Positions 34,741-45,498 of a DNA stretch of 64,000 nt are shown here, piece by piece (position 1 is the first letter of the stretch; each line of letters opens with the position of its first letter). The notes under the pieces are model-generated. The model had not been told where the DNA came from, ran no database searches, and was given only the letters and a program-made list of their open reading frames with translations. The stretch is from positions 186,295 through 250,294 of the forward strand of contig NZ_AYYK01000008.1 in the NCBI RefSeq assembly GCF_001436095.1, read 5' to 3'. The position numbers and the translations under genes were made by a program. Source of the stretch: Lapidilactobacillus dextrinicus DSM 20335. GTDB taxonomy: Bacteria > Bacillota > Bacilli > Lactobacillales > Lactobacillaceae.

Positions 34741-36216
34741 TTATTTCAAGTATTTTTCCCAATCAGGAACCTCTTGGAACTGAGCTCGTTCAAATTGATC
34801 TTTCATATCAAAGGGTACGGTTCCATCGATAACTAATTTTGAAGACATACCGCGGAAACGAATTGATTTAGGATCATATTCAGGCCGTTCAGATGGATCA
34901 AGTGGGTGATTGCGCATCCCTTGCAAGACCATTAGATCTTGGTCAGCTTGGAAACGTGTATTCATTGTCCAAATCACGTCATTCATGTCGAAAATATCAA
35001 CATCATCATCAACCAGAATAACCGTTTTTAATTCTTTAAAGGCCGAAAAGGCTAGAAGAGCTGCTTGACGTTGAATACCTTCATCAGCCGCATTTTCTTT
35101 ATGGATTTGCATAATGGTCATTAATTTGCCACCACCTGCTGGTGGATTATAAACATTTAACACTTTGCCAGGAATAGCACGTTCTACTAGCGAGAGAATA
35201 CTTGCTTCCGTAGGGATTCCGGCCATACTAACGTGTTCTTCGCTAGGACCGATAACGGACTGCATGATAGGATTTTCTTTGCGATGAGTGACGGCGGTAA
35301 CTTTAATCACTTGTAAAGCAGGATTAGCGTCACCATCATAACCAGGAAATTCCGGCATAGCTTTACCAGTATGGGTGTTGATATCTTCTTGGATACGTTC
35401 ATTGGGCATAATATAACCTTCCAACGTATATTCAGCACGGGCAATGGCGTTTTCGTCAACAGTAATACCTTTAACTAATTCAACGGGTTGTTGTCGGATA
35501 GCACCAGCGACACCTAGCCCGTTGTAACCAAAAGGTGTGGTTGGTGGTTCAAAGGTTGCACCAATGGTAATAGCCGGATCAAGACCAATGCTAATGGTAA
35601 TTGGCATTGGTTGATTAGCTTTTTCATATTCTTCAGCAAAGGCGCCAATATGACGACCACCCGGCATAATATAAATGCCGATTTTATCTTTATCTTCGAG
35701 CACCATGCGATGAATTGTGACATCACTCTTAGATTTATCCATACTTGAACCAGCAACAACGCCGACAGTAATATAAGGACCGGCATCCCGAGGCGTATTG
35801 GTTGGTGCAGCGACTAATTTGCGAATGTCAAAGTCTTCATCAGTTGCACGATGGATAACTTCGTGAGCTGGTGCGTCTTTTTCCTCAACCATCGTTGGCC
35901 AGACGGGTTTAGTAACAGCTTCGTTTAAAAACTGACCTAGAGTTTGATAATCATGATGGAACATTAAGCCGACGCGTTTACGGCTAGCCATTAAACCAAT
36001 TAATACTCGAGTATCGTTAAAACCCTTGACATTGTTAAACATCATGGCTGGACCTTCCTGTGTTGGTCGTACAACTGTACCACCAGCGCCGATGTAACGA
36101 TAGACACCAGCCAATTGGGCATCAGGATCAACCTCAACATCTGTTTCATGATATTGCCCGTCATGTTGCTGTAATTCTGCTAAGACTTTGCGTAAGTCCC
36201 ATTTTTCTAAGCTCAT
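34741..36216 (-). CDS. lpdC: UbiD-family gallate/protocatechuate decarboxylase
   Basis: 491-residue UbiD-type decarboxylase that uses prenylated FMN. Length and long motifs such as ITIGATFEPPTTPFGYN, EGYIMPNERIQEDINTHTGK and QSVIGPSEEHVSMAGIPTEA match what I know of LpdC, the gallate decarboxylase catalytic subunit of Lactiplantibacillus plantarum. It removes CO2 from gallate or protocatechuate, the end of tannin breakdown. The small partners LpdB (UbiX-type prenyltransferase) and LpdD are not beside it, as in L. plantarum where lpdC is separate. It is divergent from a RpiR regulator of the next locus. Confidence 0.9.
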   Translation of the reverse strand: MSLEKWDLRKVLAELQQHDGQYHETDVEVDPDAQLAGVYRYIGAGGTVVRPTQEGPAMMFNNVKGFNDTRVLIGLMASRKRVGLMFHHDYQTLGQFLNEAVTKPVWPTMVEEKDAPAHEVIHRATDEDFDIRKLVAAPTNTPRDAGPYITVGVVAGSSMDKSKSDVTIHRMVLEDKDKIGIYIMPGGRHIGAFAEEYEKANQPMPITISIGLDPAITIGATFEPPTTPFGYNGLGVAGAIRQQPVELVKGITVDENAIARAEYTLEGYIMPNERIQEDINTHTGKAMPEFPGYDGDANPALQVIKVTAVTHRKENPIMQSVIGPSEEHVSMAGIPTEASILSLVERAIPGKVLNVYNPPAGGGKLMTIMQIHKENAADEGIQRQAALLAFSAFKELKTVILVDDDVDIFDMNDVIWTMNTRFQADQDLMVLQGMRNHPLDPSERPEYDPKSIRFRGMSSKLVIDGTVPFDMKDQFERAQFQEVPDWEKYLK

Positions 36217-36429
36217 GAATGATTCAACTCCTTTTTACTTTACAACTTCATCATAAAAGGACCAGTTAACCTCATCAATTCAAAAACGAATGAGTTAGAT
36301 GACAAAATGGAATAGTAGAATATTTATAGCTAGTTTTTAAAATTAGTTTTAGCTAAATTGATCAGTTCAACAAGGACTGCTGTTTATCGACGAAACATGT
36401 TACAATGTGAACAGAGGGGTGATGCAGGC

Positions 36430-37161
36430 ATGTTTCATAATATTGATTTGAAAAGTTTAAGTGAGTTGGAGCTAGATGTTTATAACTATATTATTAGTCA
36501 TCCTAAGCAGGTTCAGCAATTAACAATTCGCCAGTTAGCTAGTGAGGCGCATGTTTCAACAACGACAATTAGCCGTTTTTGCCAAAAGATGAACCTTAGC
36601 GGCTTTTCAGAATTAAAATATGTCATTCGCGATGAGTTACACGCGGAACAACATGTTTATCCAAGTTACGACATCAGTACACCTTTAACAGATTTCTTTA
36701 CTAAAGTTTCACGCGATGAATTTGACCAAAAGATTGATCAATGCGTCAAGATGATTCAACAAGCTAAGTTAGTCGTTTTTGTAGGGATCGGCAGTAGTGG
36801 TAGTTTGGGCGATTATGGTGCGCGCTTCTTAGCTAACGCCGGCGCGTTTGCCTTATCAATTAAGGATCCATTTCAACCATCATTACGCAATGATACGGAT
36901 TTAAGTGAGACCTTGTTTATTGTTTTATCGGTTTCGGGAATGACTAAAGAGATTATTATGCGTTCAGGTGAGTACAAACAAAATGGCGCAAAAATTGTTG
37001 CAATCACCAACCATGAGCATTCCCCCATTACGACTTTAGCGGATTTGACTATTTCATATTATATGCCGGAACGTAATGCCGGCGATCACGTAAATATGAC
37101 AACGCAAGTGCCAGTGGTCTACTTGCTCGAAACAATGGCTAATCGCTTTGCTGAAAGCTGA
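36430..37161 (+). CDS. RpiR-family regulator of the beta-glucoside locus
   Basis: 243-residue regulator. N-terminal HTH_6 (RQLASEAHVSTTTISRFCQKMNLSGFSELKYVI) and a C-terminal SIS sugar-phosphate domain (VFVGIGSSGSLGDYGARFLANAG). The ATG at 36430 is taken, because a -10 TACAAT (36401-36406) lies inside the longer reading from 36358 and AGAGGGG precedes 36430. It is followed by a terminator and then the PTS permease and GH1 genes, which it probably controls in response to a phosphorylated sugar. Confidence 0.85.
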   Translation: MFHNIDLKSLSELELDVYNYIISHPKQVQQLTIRQLASEAHVSTTTISRFCQKMNLSGFSELKYVIRDELHAEQHVYPSYDISTPLTDFFTKVSRDEFDQKIDQCVKMIQQAKLVVFVGIGSSGSLGDYGARFLANAGAFALSIKDPFQPSLRNDTDLSETLFIVLSVSGMTKEIIMRSGEYKQNGAKIVAITNHEHSPITTLADLTISYYMPERNAGDHVNMTTQVPVVYLLETMANRFAES

Positions 37162-37171
37162 TCAGCCGTCC

Positions 37172-37210
37172 AATAGAAACATGTTCCTTAATTGGAACAT
37201 GTCTTTTTTT
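37172..37210 (+). terminator. Terminator after the RpiR gene
   Basis: Stem ACATGTTCC (37179-37187) / GGAACATGT (37194-37202) followed by seven T. Confidence 0.85.
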
Positions 37211-37282
37211 GTCTGATTTGTACCAAAACTGGCTGAATACCTTTTAATTTTTGAGGCAACCCAGTATGATTATTGGTGAGCT

Positions 37283-37297
37283 ATGAAATCGCTTACA
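37283..37297 (+). promoter_or_regulatory. Catabolite-responsive element (cre) before the PTS gene
   Basis: ATGAAATCGCTTACA fits the CcpA site consensus WTGNAANCGNWNNCW at every fixed position. It lies 46 bases before the permease start, so carbon catabolite repression is expected. Confidence 0.7.
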
Positions 37298-37342
37298 GAA
37301 ATTATTTTATTCATAAATTTTTTATATGGGAGTGTGGTTTAG

Positions 37343-38692
37343 ATGCAAAATTTTATTAACCAACGTATTTTACCGCCAGTTATGAAGTTTGTTTCAACTA
37401 AACCGATCAGCGCTTTGAAAAACGGTATGCTTTATGTCATGCCATTTACGATCGTTGGTTCGATTTTCTTGTTACTTGCGAATTTACCAGTTCCAGCGTG
37501 GTCAAACTGGATGGCCTCAACCGGAATGGTGCCATACTGGAATGTCGCTTATAATGCTTCTTTTGCAATTATGGCATTGTTTGCAGTTATCGGTATTGCG
37601 TTCTCTTATGTTCACGATGAGGGCTACGAAGGATTGCCTGCAGGCATGATTGCCGCAACTTGTTTCTTAATGGTTATGCGTCCATCTAATGGCGTAACAA
37701 TTGGTGAAAAGGTTGTCGCAACACCTGCTCAAATGGCTCAAACAACTTTTATTGATCGTGATTGGTTGGGCGGCAAAGGTATGATTGCTGCAATTCTAAT
37801 TGGTTTAATTGTCGGTATTGTTTATAGCTGGTTCTTGAAAAAGAACATCACAATTAAATTACCTGACCAAGTGCCACCTAATGTTGCATCATCATTTACA
37901 GCATTAATTCCTGCAACTGTTTTGATCACTGGTTTCATGTTAATCTATCTCTTCTTTGACAAAGTAACACATTCAACAATGACTGAATGGATTTATAAGG
38001 CTATTCAAACACCATTGCAAGGCTTAACAGATTCCTTCGGTGGTATGTTAGCTATTGCCTTCTTAGTACCATTCTTATGGTTCTTTGGTGTCCACGGTGC
38101 CACAATTGTTGGTGGTATTATGGGACCTCTTCTACAAGCTAATGCTTTGGATAACCAAAAGATTCTTGATTCAGGTAAAGCTTTAACTGTTGCTAATGGT
38201 GGCCATATTGTCACGCAACAATTAATGGATCAATTTATGACGGTTACTGGTTCTGGTATGACAATTGGCTTAGTTGTCTTCATGGTCTTCTTTGCTAAAT
38301 CAGAACAATGGAAGACTTTAGGTCGTTTGTCACTTGTTCCTGGTGTATTTAATATTAATGAACCAATTTTATTTGCTGCACCAGTTGTTATGAACCCAAT
38401 CTTAGGTGTTCCATTCTTCTTAGCACCAATGACATCTGCAATTTTAACTTGGGTTGCTATGCGATTAGGTTGGATTCCACTATTTGGTGGGACATTAGTT
38501 CCTTGGACAACACCACCAATTATTTCTGGATTTTTAGTCGGTGGTATCAAGATTGCCATTTGGCAAGCTTTAATGCTTGTTTTAACCTTCTTCATTTACC
38601 TACCATTCGCACGCAAACAAGATCAAATCTTATCTGCGCAAGAACATGGTGAAAATACAGAAGAAATTATTAACGAAGCTGAAGCTAAATAA
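37343..38692 (+). CDS. PTS IIC permease, lactose/cellobiose family
   Basis: 449-residue EIIC membrane component (PF02378 type). About ten helices. Family-typical segments are LPDQVPPNVASSFTALIPAT, FGVHGATIVGGIMGP and GVFNINEPILFAAPVVMNP. It transports a beta-glucoside with phosphorylation, but no IIA or IIB gene is near, so these must come from elsewhere. The neighbouring GH1 enzyme would cleave the phosphorylated product. Confidence 0.92.
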   Translation: MQNFINQRILPPVMKFVSTKPISALKNGMLYVMPFTIVGSIFLLLANLPVPAWSNWMASTGMVPYWNVAYNASFAIMALFAVIGIAFSYVHDEGYEGLPAGMIAATCFLMVMRPSNGVTIGEKVVATPAQMAQTTFIDRDWLGGKGMIAAILIGLIVGIVYSWFLKKNITIKLPDQVPPNVASSFTALIPATVLITGFMLIYLFFDKVTHSTMTEWIYKAIQTPLQGLTDSFGGMLAIAFLVPFLWFFGVHGATIVGGIMGPLLQANALDNQKILDSGKALTVANGGHIVTQQLMDQFMTVTGSGMTIGLVVFMVFFAKSEQWKTLGRLSLVPGVFNINEPILFAAPVVMNPILGVPFFLAPMTSAILTWVAMRLGWIPLFGGTLVPWTTPPIISGFLVGGIKIAIWQALMLVLTFFIYLPFARKQDQILSAQEHGENTEEIINEAEAK

Positions 38693-38703
38693 TTAACACA
38701 CAT

Positions 38704-38738
38704 AAGCCGGTCGCTGCGTTTTACGCTGGCCGGTTTTG
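38704..38738 (+). terminator. Terminator after the PTS gene
   Basis: Hairpin AAGCCGGTCGC...GCTGGCCGGTTTTG between the permease and the GH1 gene, so the latter probably has its own promoter or depends on read-through. Confidence 0.65.
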
Positions 38739-38745
38739 TTGATAA

Positions 38746-40230
<1,485 letters not shown>

Positions 40231-40306
40231 ACTGACTTCCCAACTCAGTTTTCATGACTAATAGCTTTAATACGCGTATATCGTATTAGAGCTAGCCCAT
40301 ATATTA

Positions 40307-40347
40307 GAAAAACCGCAACTGATTAATATCAGTTACGGTTTTTTTAT
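40307..40347. terminator. Bidirectional terminator
   Basis: Stem AAAAACCGcAACTGAT / ATCAGTtACGGTTTTT between the convergent GH1 and permease genes. Confidence 0.85.
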
Positions 40348-40356
40348 TACTATTAT

Positions 40357-41448
40357 TTATTTAATAACGAACCAACCAAACAAGGTAAAGATCGCCAAGG
40401 TCAATAAGTTTAACGCTGTGAAACGAATTAAGAATTTACGACTATCAATGGTACCATAGCGAGTATATTGTTTAAAGGCCAATAGATTAGCCATAGAACC
40501 TACTAAAGTACCAAGTCCACCAATGTTAGCACCATAAAGTAATGCGGCGACATGATGGGTAAATTTAGCAAATAACACCGTTGTCGGGACGTTAGAAATG
40601 AATTGGCTAACCCCAATCGCACCGAAATAAACCGACGAAGGTGTTGTCACAAGACTAGCAATCGTTGTTTTGACGATGGCATTTTGACTAACGTCGCTGA
40701 CAATAATGAAAAATCCCAAAAAGGTTAAAATTGTCGCATAATCTACTTTTGACATAATATTTGGTTTTAACGCAGTTGCCAAAACAGCTGTAACAATCGT
40801 ACCCACCCAAGACGGAATAAAGCCTAGAACACCAGCAAAAACGATTAACGCAGCAATTATAGCAAGAATTGTCGGACGAGGGGGAATATAAATTTTCTGC
40901 GTACTAATGTGATCGATTGGTGTTGGTTTAAGTATAAAAGTATAGGCCGACGCCATAACGACACTAAAGATCGCAATGGGGATTGTCCAAGAGAAAAAAT
41001 GCATCGCGCTAACGTGAAACTTAGCGAGAACAAAAATATTATGTGCGTTGCCAAACGGCGTTATAGCGCTGCCGAGATTTGCTGCCATCGTAATTAAAGT
41101 TACTGGCAGAATTTCGGGTAGCTTATATTGCTTAGCAACATAAAGATACAACGGAACTAAAGTTAAGACAGCGACATCGTTAGTTAAAAACATGGCACTT
41201 ACGAATCCTAGAGCCAAGAATAACCAAACCAGTTGTCGTGTATTATTTGCATATCCAGTTAAGCGATAAGCACAATAGTCGAGGATGTGTAGATAATTAA
41301 AAATCTGAATCAAAATCATCATCGCAGTGAGTGACCATAAAGTATCAAAGTTAATATCGGCTAACCTTGGTCTTGCCATAATCAAACTCAATACTGCAAG
41401 AACGGCTGTAATTTGTAAGAGCCGATCCTTCAAGATCGATTTAATCAT
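40357..41448 (-). CDS. ArsB/NhaD/SLC13-type anion or ion permease
   Basis: 363-residue membrane protein with about ten helices. FLTNDVAVLTLVPL and AANLGSAITPFGNAHNIFV are the typical paired re-entrant motifs of the ArsB/NhaD/CitMHS superfamily, and FISNVPTTVLFAKF is the second repeat. Substrate cannot be assigned. The start is uncertain. The ATG at 41448 gives MIKSILKDRLLQ, while a TTG at 41472 adds eight residues. Neither has a well-spaced ribosome-binding site. Confidence 0.8.
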   Translation of the reverse strand: MIKSILKDRLLQITAVLAVLSLIMARPRLADINFDTLWSLTAMMILIQIFNYLHILDYCAYRLTGYANNTRQLVWLFLALGFVSAMFLTNDVAVLTLVPLYLYVAKQYKLPEILPVTLITMAANLGSAITPFGNAHNIFVLAKFHVSAMHFFSWTIPIAIFSVVMASAYTFILKPTPIDHISTQKIYIPPRPTILAIIAALIVFAGVLGFIPSWVGTIVTAVLATALKPNIMSKVDYATILTFLGFFIIVSDVSQNAIVKTTIASLVTTPSSVYFGAIGVSQFISNVPTTVLFAKFTHHVAALLYGANIGGLGTLVGSMANLLAFKQYTRYGTIDSRKFLIRFTALNLLTLAIFTLFGWFVIK

Positions 41449-41646
41449 ATTTATCAGATAAAATCCTTTCAACGTGAGTCCAACATTCCTATTTTGCGCC
41501 TTAAAACCGCTGTCAGCAACCCTTTTTTGTATTTTTAATCAATGATAACGCTTCTAATTTATAATGATTGATGACATTAATTATTAAGACAGCCGCTAGC
41601 TATGGTATGATCGTTAATAAGACTGGAATCATGGGGTGTAGTGTAT

Positions 41647-42768
41647 ATGACATCAATTGCACAGCAAGTGGCACAATTTTTAACTTGGTCACCGATAAAA
41701 ATTAATCAATTTCGGCAGACTTTGTTAGTTTGGTATGATCAAGAAGGCCGACAATTACCGTGGCGAGTTGATCAAGAACCATATCATATTATGATTAGTG
41801 AATTAATGTTACAGCAAACACAGGTTCAAACCGTTATTCCTTATTATCAAAATTTTTTAGCTAAATTTCCGACAGTTGATGATTTGGCGGCGGCAACTGA
41901 AACTGACTTGCTAAACGCTTGGTCTGGATTGGGTTATTATTCGCGTGCTCGTAATCTCCAAAAAGCTGCTCAACAAATTGTAAACGACTATCAAGGCCAG
42001 TGGCCACAAACAGCTGTAGAATTACAAAATTTAGCAGGAATTGGCCCATATACTGCTAGTGCAATTGCTAGTATTGCTTTCAATGAACCAGTGGCCGCAA
42101 TTGACGGTAACGCGTTTCGAGTTTTTGCTCGATTGCTAGAGATTGATCTAGATATTACCAAACCTAAATCACGGTTAGTTTTTCAAGAGGTTGGGAATCG
42201 ATTAATTGATCCTAAACGGCCTGGCGAGTTTAATCAGGCTATTATGGATCTGGGCTCAAGTTATATGACAGCTAAAAATCCTGATAGTGCTCATTCACCA
42301 ATCCGCGAATTTAATCAAAGTTGGCAAAATGGCACAGAATTGAACTACCCCGTTCGAACCAAAAAAGCTAAACCAGTGCCAATTGATTATTACGGATTGG
42401 CTATTCATAGTCCGGCAGGTTGGCTGTTTGAAAAACGACCTGAAAAAGGTATGTTGGCGCATTTATGGATGTTTCCTTTGATTAAAGTAGAAGCACTTGA
42501 CGATGTGTCTGGCGATTCTGCTTTAGAGAAGTTAGCGGTTGTTTTTGCCGAACAGTCTGGGTTGGAACTGAATTTTCAGCCAACCGAACTAAAACCAATC
42601 ACGCATACCTTTACGCATCAAAAATGGCAAATTACGATTGTCACGGCTGAATTAAAAACCGCAGAAAATTTGGAATTCTTCCCGGGACAATGGGTTCCGC
42701 AAGATAAAATTGCCGAATTACCCATGCCGACAGTTCAAGCTAAACTTAATCAACGCTTGTTTAAGTAG
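41647..42768 (+). CDS. mutY: Adenine DNA glycosylase MutY lacking the Fe-S cluster ligands
   Basis: 373-residue MutY. Catalytic Glu in ISELMLQQTQV, HhH LAGIGPYTASAIAS, catalytic Asp in AIDGNAFRVFARL, and a C-terminal NUDIX-like 8-oxoG recognition domain (YYGLAIHSPAGWLFEKRPEKGMLAHLWMFP). It removes A opposite 8-oxoG. The four Cys that hold [4Fe-4S] in most MutY are replaced by Met207, Ser214, Ser217 and Asn223 while the spacing after MDLG is kept. The ATG at 41647 follows GGGGTG. A GTG at 41641 is also possible. Confidence 0.93.
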   Translation: MTSIAQQVAQFLTWSPIKINQFRQTLLVWYDQEGRQLPWRVDQEPYHIMISELMLQQTQVQTVIPYYQNFLAKFPTVDDLAAATETDLLNAWSGLGYYSRARNLQKAAQQIVNDYQGQWPQTAVELQNLAGIGPYTASAIASIAFNEPVAAIDGNAFRVFARLLEIDLDITKPKSRLVFQEVGNRLIDPKRPGEFNQAIMDLGSSYMTAKNPDSAHSPIREFNQSWQNGTELNYPVRTKKAKPVPIDYYGLAIHSPAGWLFEKRPEKGMLAHLWMFPLIKVEALDDVSGDSALEKLAVVFAEQSGLELNFQPTELKPITHTFTHQKWQITIVTAELKTAENLEFFPGQWVPQDKIAELPMPTVQAKLNQRLFK

Positions 42769-42795
42769 TGCGATTTTTAACTGCTAATAAGATTT

Positions 42796-42827
42796 TAGAA
42801 CGTCCACAGATTATGCTGGACGTTTTT
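42796..42827 (+). terminator. Terminator after mutY
   Basis: Stem AACGTCCA / TGGACGTT with loop and a T run. Confidence 0.8.
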
Positions 42828-42944
42828 GTTTGCATTTAAAATTTACTTACTTTACATTAGTAATTGCAGGGGAGAGAACGCGTCCTACCTTAAAACTTGC
42901 CTATTAAGATTTGGTAGAGCGCAATTATCCTAGGAGGCTTTTTT

Positions 42945-43583
42945 ATGGTAAAAGTACTAATTTTAGGTGCAAATGGCCAGATTGCTCGCTTAGCTACGGC
43001 ACAGTTAGTTGATGCGAAGGCGGATTTACGTTTATTCTTGCGTAACGCAAATCGTTTGCAAAGTGAGAAGACAGGGCGTGCAGAAATTATTGATGGCGAT
43101 GCTGCTAATGTTGCTGATTTAACGCAAGCAATGGCAGGCGTTGACGTTGTTTATGCTAATTTGGCTGGACACAATATTGAACAACAAGCTAAAAGTGTTG
43201 TGGCAGCAATGACACAAACGGGAATTAAACGTTTGATTTGGGTTTCAACTTTGGGAATTTATGATGAAGTTCCTGGTAAATTTGGTCAATGGAATCACCA
43301 AATGTTAGATGATGGCTACTTGCCAACTTATGCTGCAGCAGCCAAAGTAATCGAAACATCTGAGCTTGACTATACAATTATTCGGCCGGCTTGGTTGGAT
43401 AATAAAGATGAAGTTGATTATGAGTTAACTCAAAAAGGTGAAGCATTTAAAGGGACTGAAGTATCTCGTAAGAGTGTGGCAACTTACATCGTACATTTGA
43501 TTAATAATCCTAGTGAACAAGTTCGTCGTTCCGTAGGGATTAATAAGCCTAATACTGATGGTGATAAGCCGGCTTGGTACTAA
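42945..43583 (+). CDS. NAD(P)-binding NmrA/SDR-like protein
   Basis: 212-residue Rossmann protein. The dinucleotide loop is LILGANGQIARLATAQL. The atypical-SDR pattern continues with VSTLGIYDEVPGKFGQWN and YTIIRPAWL. It is like YwnB/BVR-B proteins. No substrate can be assigned. It has a strong ribosome-binding site (AGGAGG) and stands alone. In the about 110 bases between the mutY terminator and the gene I see no clear regulatory structure. Confidence 0.82.
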   Translation: MVKVLILGANGQIARLATAQLVDAKADLRLFLRNANRLQSEKTGRAEIIDGDAANVADLTQAMAGVDVVYANLAGHNIEQQAKSVVAAMTQTGIKRLIWVSTLGIYDEVPGKFGQWNHQMLDDGYLPTYAAAAKVIETSELDYTIIRPAWLDNKDEVDYELTQKGEAFKGTEVSRKSVATYIVHLINNPSEQVRRSVGINKPNTDGDKPAWY

Positions 43584-43598
43584 TCATTAGTTTAATTA

Positions 43599-43627
43599 TT
43601 TTCAAAAATAAAATTTCGTGTTATACT
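43599..43627 (+). promoter_or_regulatory. Promoter of the ABC-F leader
   Basis: TTTTCA (43599-43604) and TATACT (43622-43627) with 17-base spacing. The start would be near 43634, giving a leader of about 240 bases before the ABC-F gene. Confidence 0.55.
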
Positions 43628-43651
43628 CAAGACAATTTTTGACTAGAAATG

Positions 43652-43782
43652 AGGGATCCGTCCGTTGAGAATCTAACTTAATTCTTGAAATAACTTAATA
43701 GGTGATATTCGCACAACTAAAGTGTGGCTTATTAAGATTACTTTCAGAATTAGTTAGAGACTCACGGGCGAGGTCCCTTTTT
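43652..43782 (+). promoter_or_regulatory. Attenuator-like long hairpin in the ABC-F leader
   Basis: AGGGA (43652-43656) pairs with TCCCT (43774-43778), CGTCCGTTGAG with CTCACGGGCG, TCTAACTTAATTCTTGAAA (43672-43690) with TTTCAGAATTAGTTAGA (43742-43758), and CTTAATA with TATTAAG inside. A T run follows at 43778-43782. It lies about 90 bases before the gene. A short frame, MRDPSVENLT (43649-43681), covers the 5' arm but has no visible ribosome-binding site. This fits ribosome-dependent attenuation of an antibiotic-response gene. Confidence 0.6.
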
Positions 43783-43874
43783 GTGTGCGCGAATTGATTA
43801 AATGTGTGCTGCAATGTTGACCAAACCTCAAGTACTAATTCTGAAATATTGAATGCTAATAATGAGGTGATTTT

Positions 43875-45383
43875 ATGTCTAACATTGAAATTAAAAATTT
43901 AACATTTGGCTATGATAGCCAGGGGACATTACTATTTGATCAAGCTAATCTAAATATTGATTCGTCTTGGAAATTAGGGTTAATCGGTCGTAATGGTCGC
44001 GGCAAAACGACGTTAATGCGCCTGTTACAAGAACAATTACCATATCAAGGACAAATTACTAAGCAACTTGACTTTACTTATTTTCCGCAAACCATTGCTA
44101 ATCCTGATCAATTGATGTTTTATGCCATCCAAGAAATTTCTGATGCAGAGCAATGGGAAATTGAACGTGAATTAAATCTTCTCGGTGTTGATCCTGATAT
44201 TTTATGGCGTCAGTTTGCTAGCCTTTCTGGTGGCGAGCAAACTAAAGTTTTGTTGGCACTTTTATTTATTAATGAAACTGATTTTCCATTGATTGATGAG
44301 CCAACTAATCATTTGGATATGACTGGGCGCCAACAAGTTGCCGATTACTTAAACAAGAAACAGCAAGGTTTTATTGTAGTTAGTCATGATCGTCATTTTG
44401 TCGATAGTGTGACCGATCATATTATGTCGATTGAAAAGAGCCAGATTCTGTTGTACCAAGGAAATTTTGCAACTTATGAAGTACAGAAAAAATTAAATGA
44501 CGATTTTGAACAACAACAGAATGCTAAATTAAAAAAGAATATTTCGCGTCTACAACAATCAGCAGCTAAGAAAGCAAGTTGGTCTAATTCTCGGGAAGCC
44601 GATAAACATCATCAACGAACAGCACATGTGGGTAATGAACAGCGCTCAGTTGACAAAGGGTTTATCGGTTCGCGGGCTGCCAAAATGATGAAACGTTCTA
44701 AAAATATTGCCCAGCGAATGAATAACGAAATTGCTGATCAAGAGAAGTTGTTAAAGGATATTGAATACATTGATCCGTTAACCATGGCATTTCAACCAGT
44801 ACATTATCAAAATCCCTTAATAATTAAAGAGGTACAGTTAGGTTATGATGAACAGTGGTTATTTAAGCCATTATCCTTTGATCTCAAAGTTCATCAACGC
44901 TTAGCAATTACTGGCCCTAATGGAGCTGGTAAATCATCACTGATTCAAGCAATTTTGCAGCAATTTACTGGCAATCAACGCGGAAGTATCACGTATCCTA
45001 AGCAATTACCAATTAGTTATGTACGTCAAAATTATGAAAATAATCGTGGCTCGTTAGCAGAATTTGCCGAGAAAAATCAGTTGAACATGCAAGATTTTCT
45101 AAATAATTTGCACAAATTAGGGATGGAACGACGTGTTTTTAATAATAAAATTGAAAATATGAGTATGGGTCAACGTAAAAAAGTTGAATTGGCCAAGTCA
45201 TTGTCGCAACCAGCTGCTTTGTATATCTGGGATGAACCGTTAAATTATTTAGATGTTTTTAACCAGGAACAATTAGAAAATTTAATTCAAGAAGTGCAGC
45301 CAACGATGCTGATTATTGAACATGATTGCGATTTTATTGATAAAGTAGCTACTAATCAGTTAAAATTAGAGACGGTTGATTAG
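43875..45383 (+). CDS. ABC-F ribosome-protection protein, Lsa-like
   Basis: 502-residue cytosolic protein with two ATP-binding domains and no membrane part. Walker A motifs GRNGRGKTT and GPNGAGKSS, signatures LSGGEQTK and MSMGQRKK, and Walker B LIDEPTNHLD and IWDEPLNYLD are visible. Long stretches (WKLGLIGRNGRGKTTL, FAEKNQL..., LYIWDEPLNYLDVFN) resemble Lsa(A) of Enterococcus faecalis. Lsa proteins displace lincosamides, streptogramin A and pleuromutilins from the ribosome. Whether this one protects is inference. It sits behind an attenuator-like leader, as often seen for this class. Confidence 0.88.
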   Translation: MSNIEIKNLTFGYDSQGTLLFDQANLNIDSSWKLGLIGRNGRGKTTLMRLLQEQLPYQGQITKQLDFTYFPQTIANPDQLMFYAIQEISDAEQWEIERELNLLGVDPDILWRQFASLSGGEQTKVLLALLFINETDFPLIDEPTNHLDMTGRQQVADYLNKKQQGFIVVSHDRHFVDSVTDHIMSIEKSQILLYQGNFATYEVQKKLNDDFEQQQNAKLKKNISRLQQSAAKKASWSNSREADKHHQRTAHVGNEQRSVDKGFIGSRAAKMMKRSKNIAQRMNNEIADQEKLLKDIEYIDPLTMAFQPVHYQNPLIIKEVQLGYDEQWLFKPLSFDLKVHQRLAITGPNGAGKSSLIQAILQQFTGNQRGSITYPKQLPISYVRQNYENNRGSLAEFAEKNQLNMQDFLNNLHKLGMERRVFNNKIENMSMGQRKKVELAKSLSQPAALYIWDEPLNYLDVFNQEQLENLIQEVQPTMLIIEHDCDFIDKVATNQLKLETVD

Positions 45384-45498
45384 AAATTCAATCAGGTTTG
45401 ACTAAAGTATCAAGCATTTTTCTTGCTTATTAAATGTAAGGATAATACAATTAATGTATTGAAAGTAATCGTGTCATAATTTTGCTGAGGTGATTAAT

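Noticed and set aside
43584-43874. T-box leader
   Set aside because: No AGGGTGGNACCGCG-like antiterminator, and the downstream gene is an ABC-F protein rather than an amino-acid gene.
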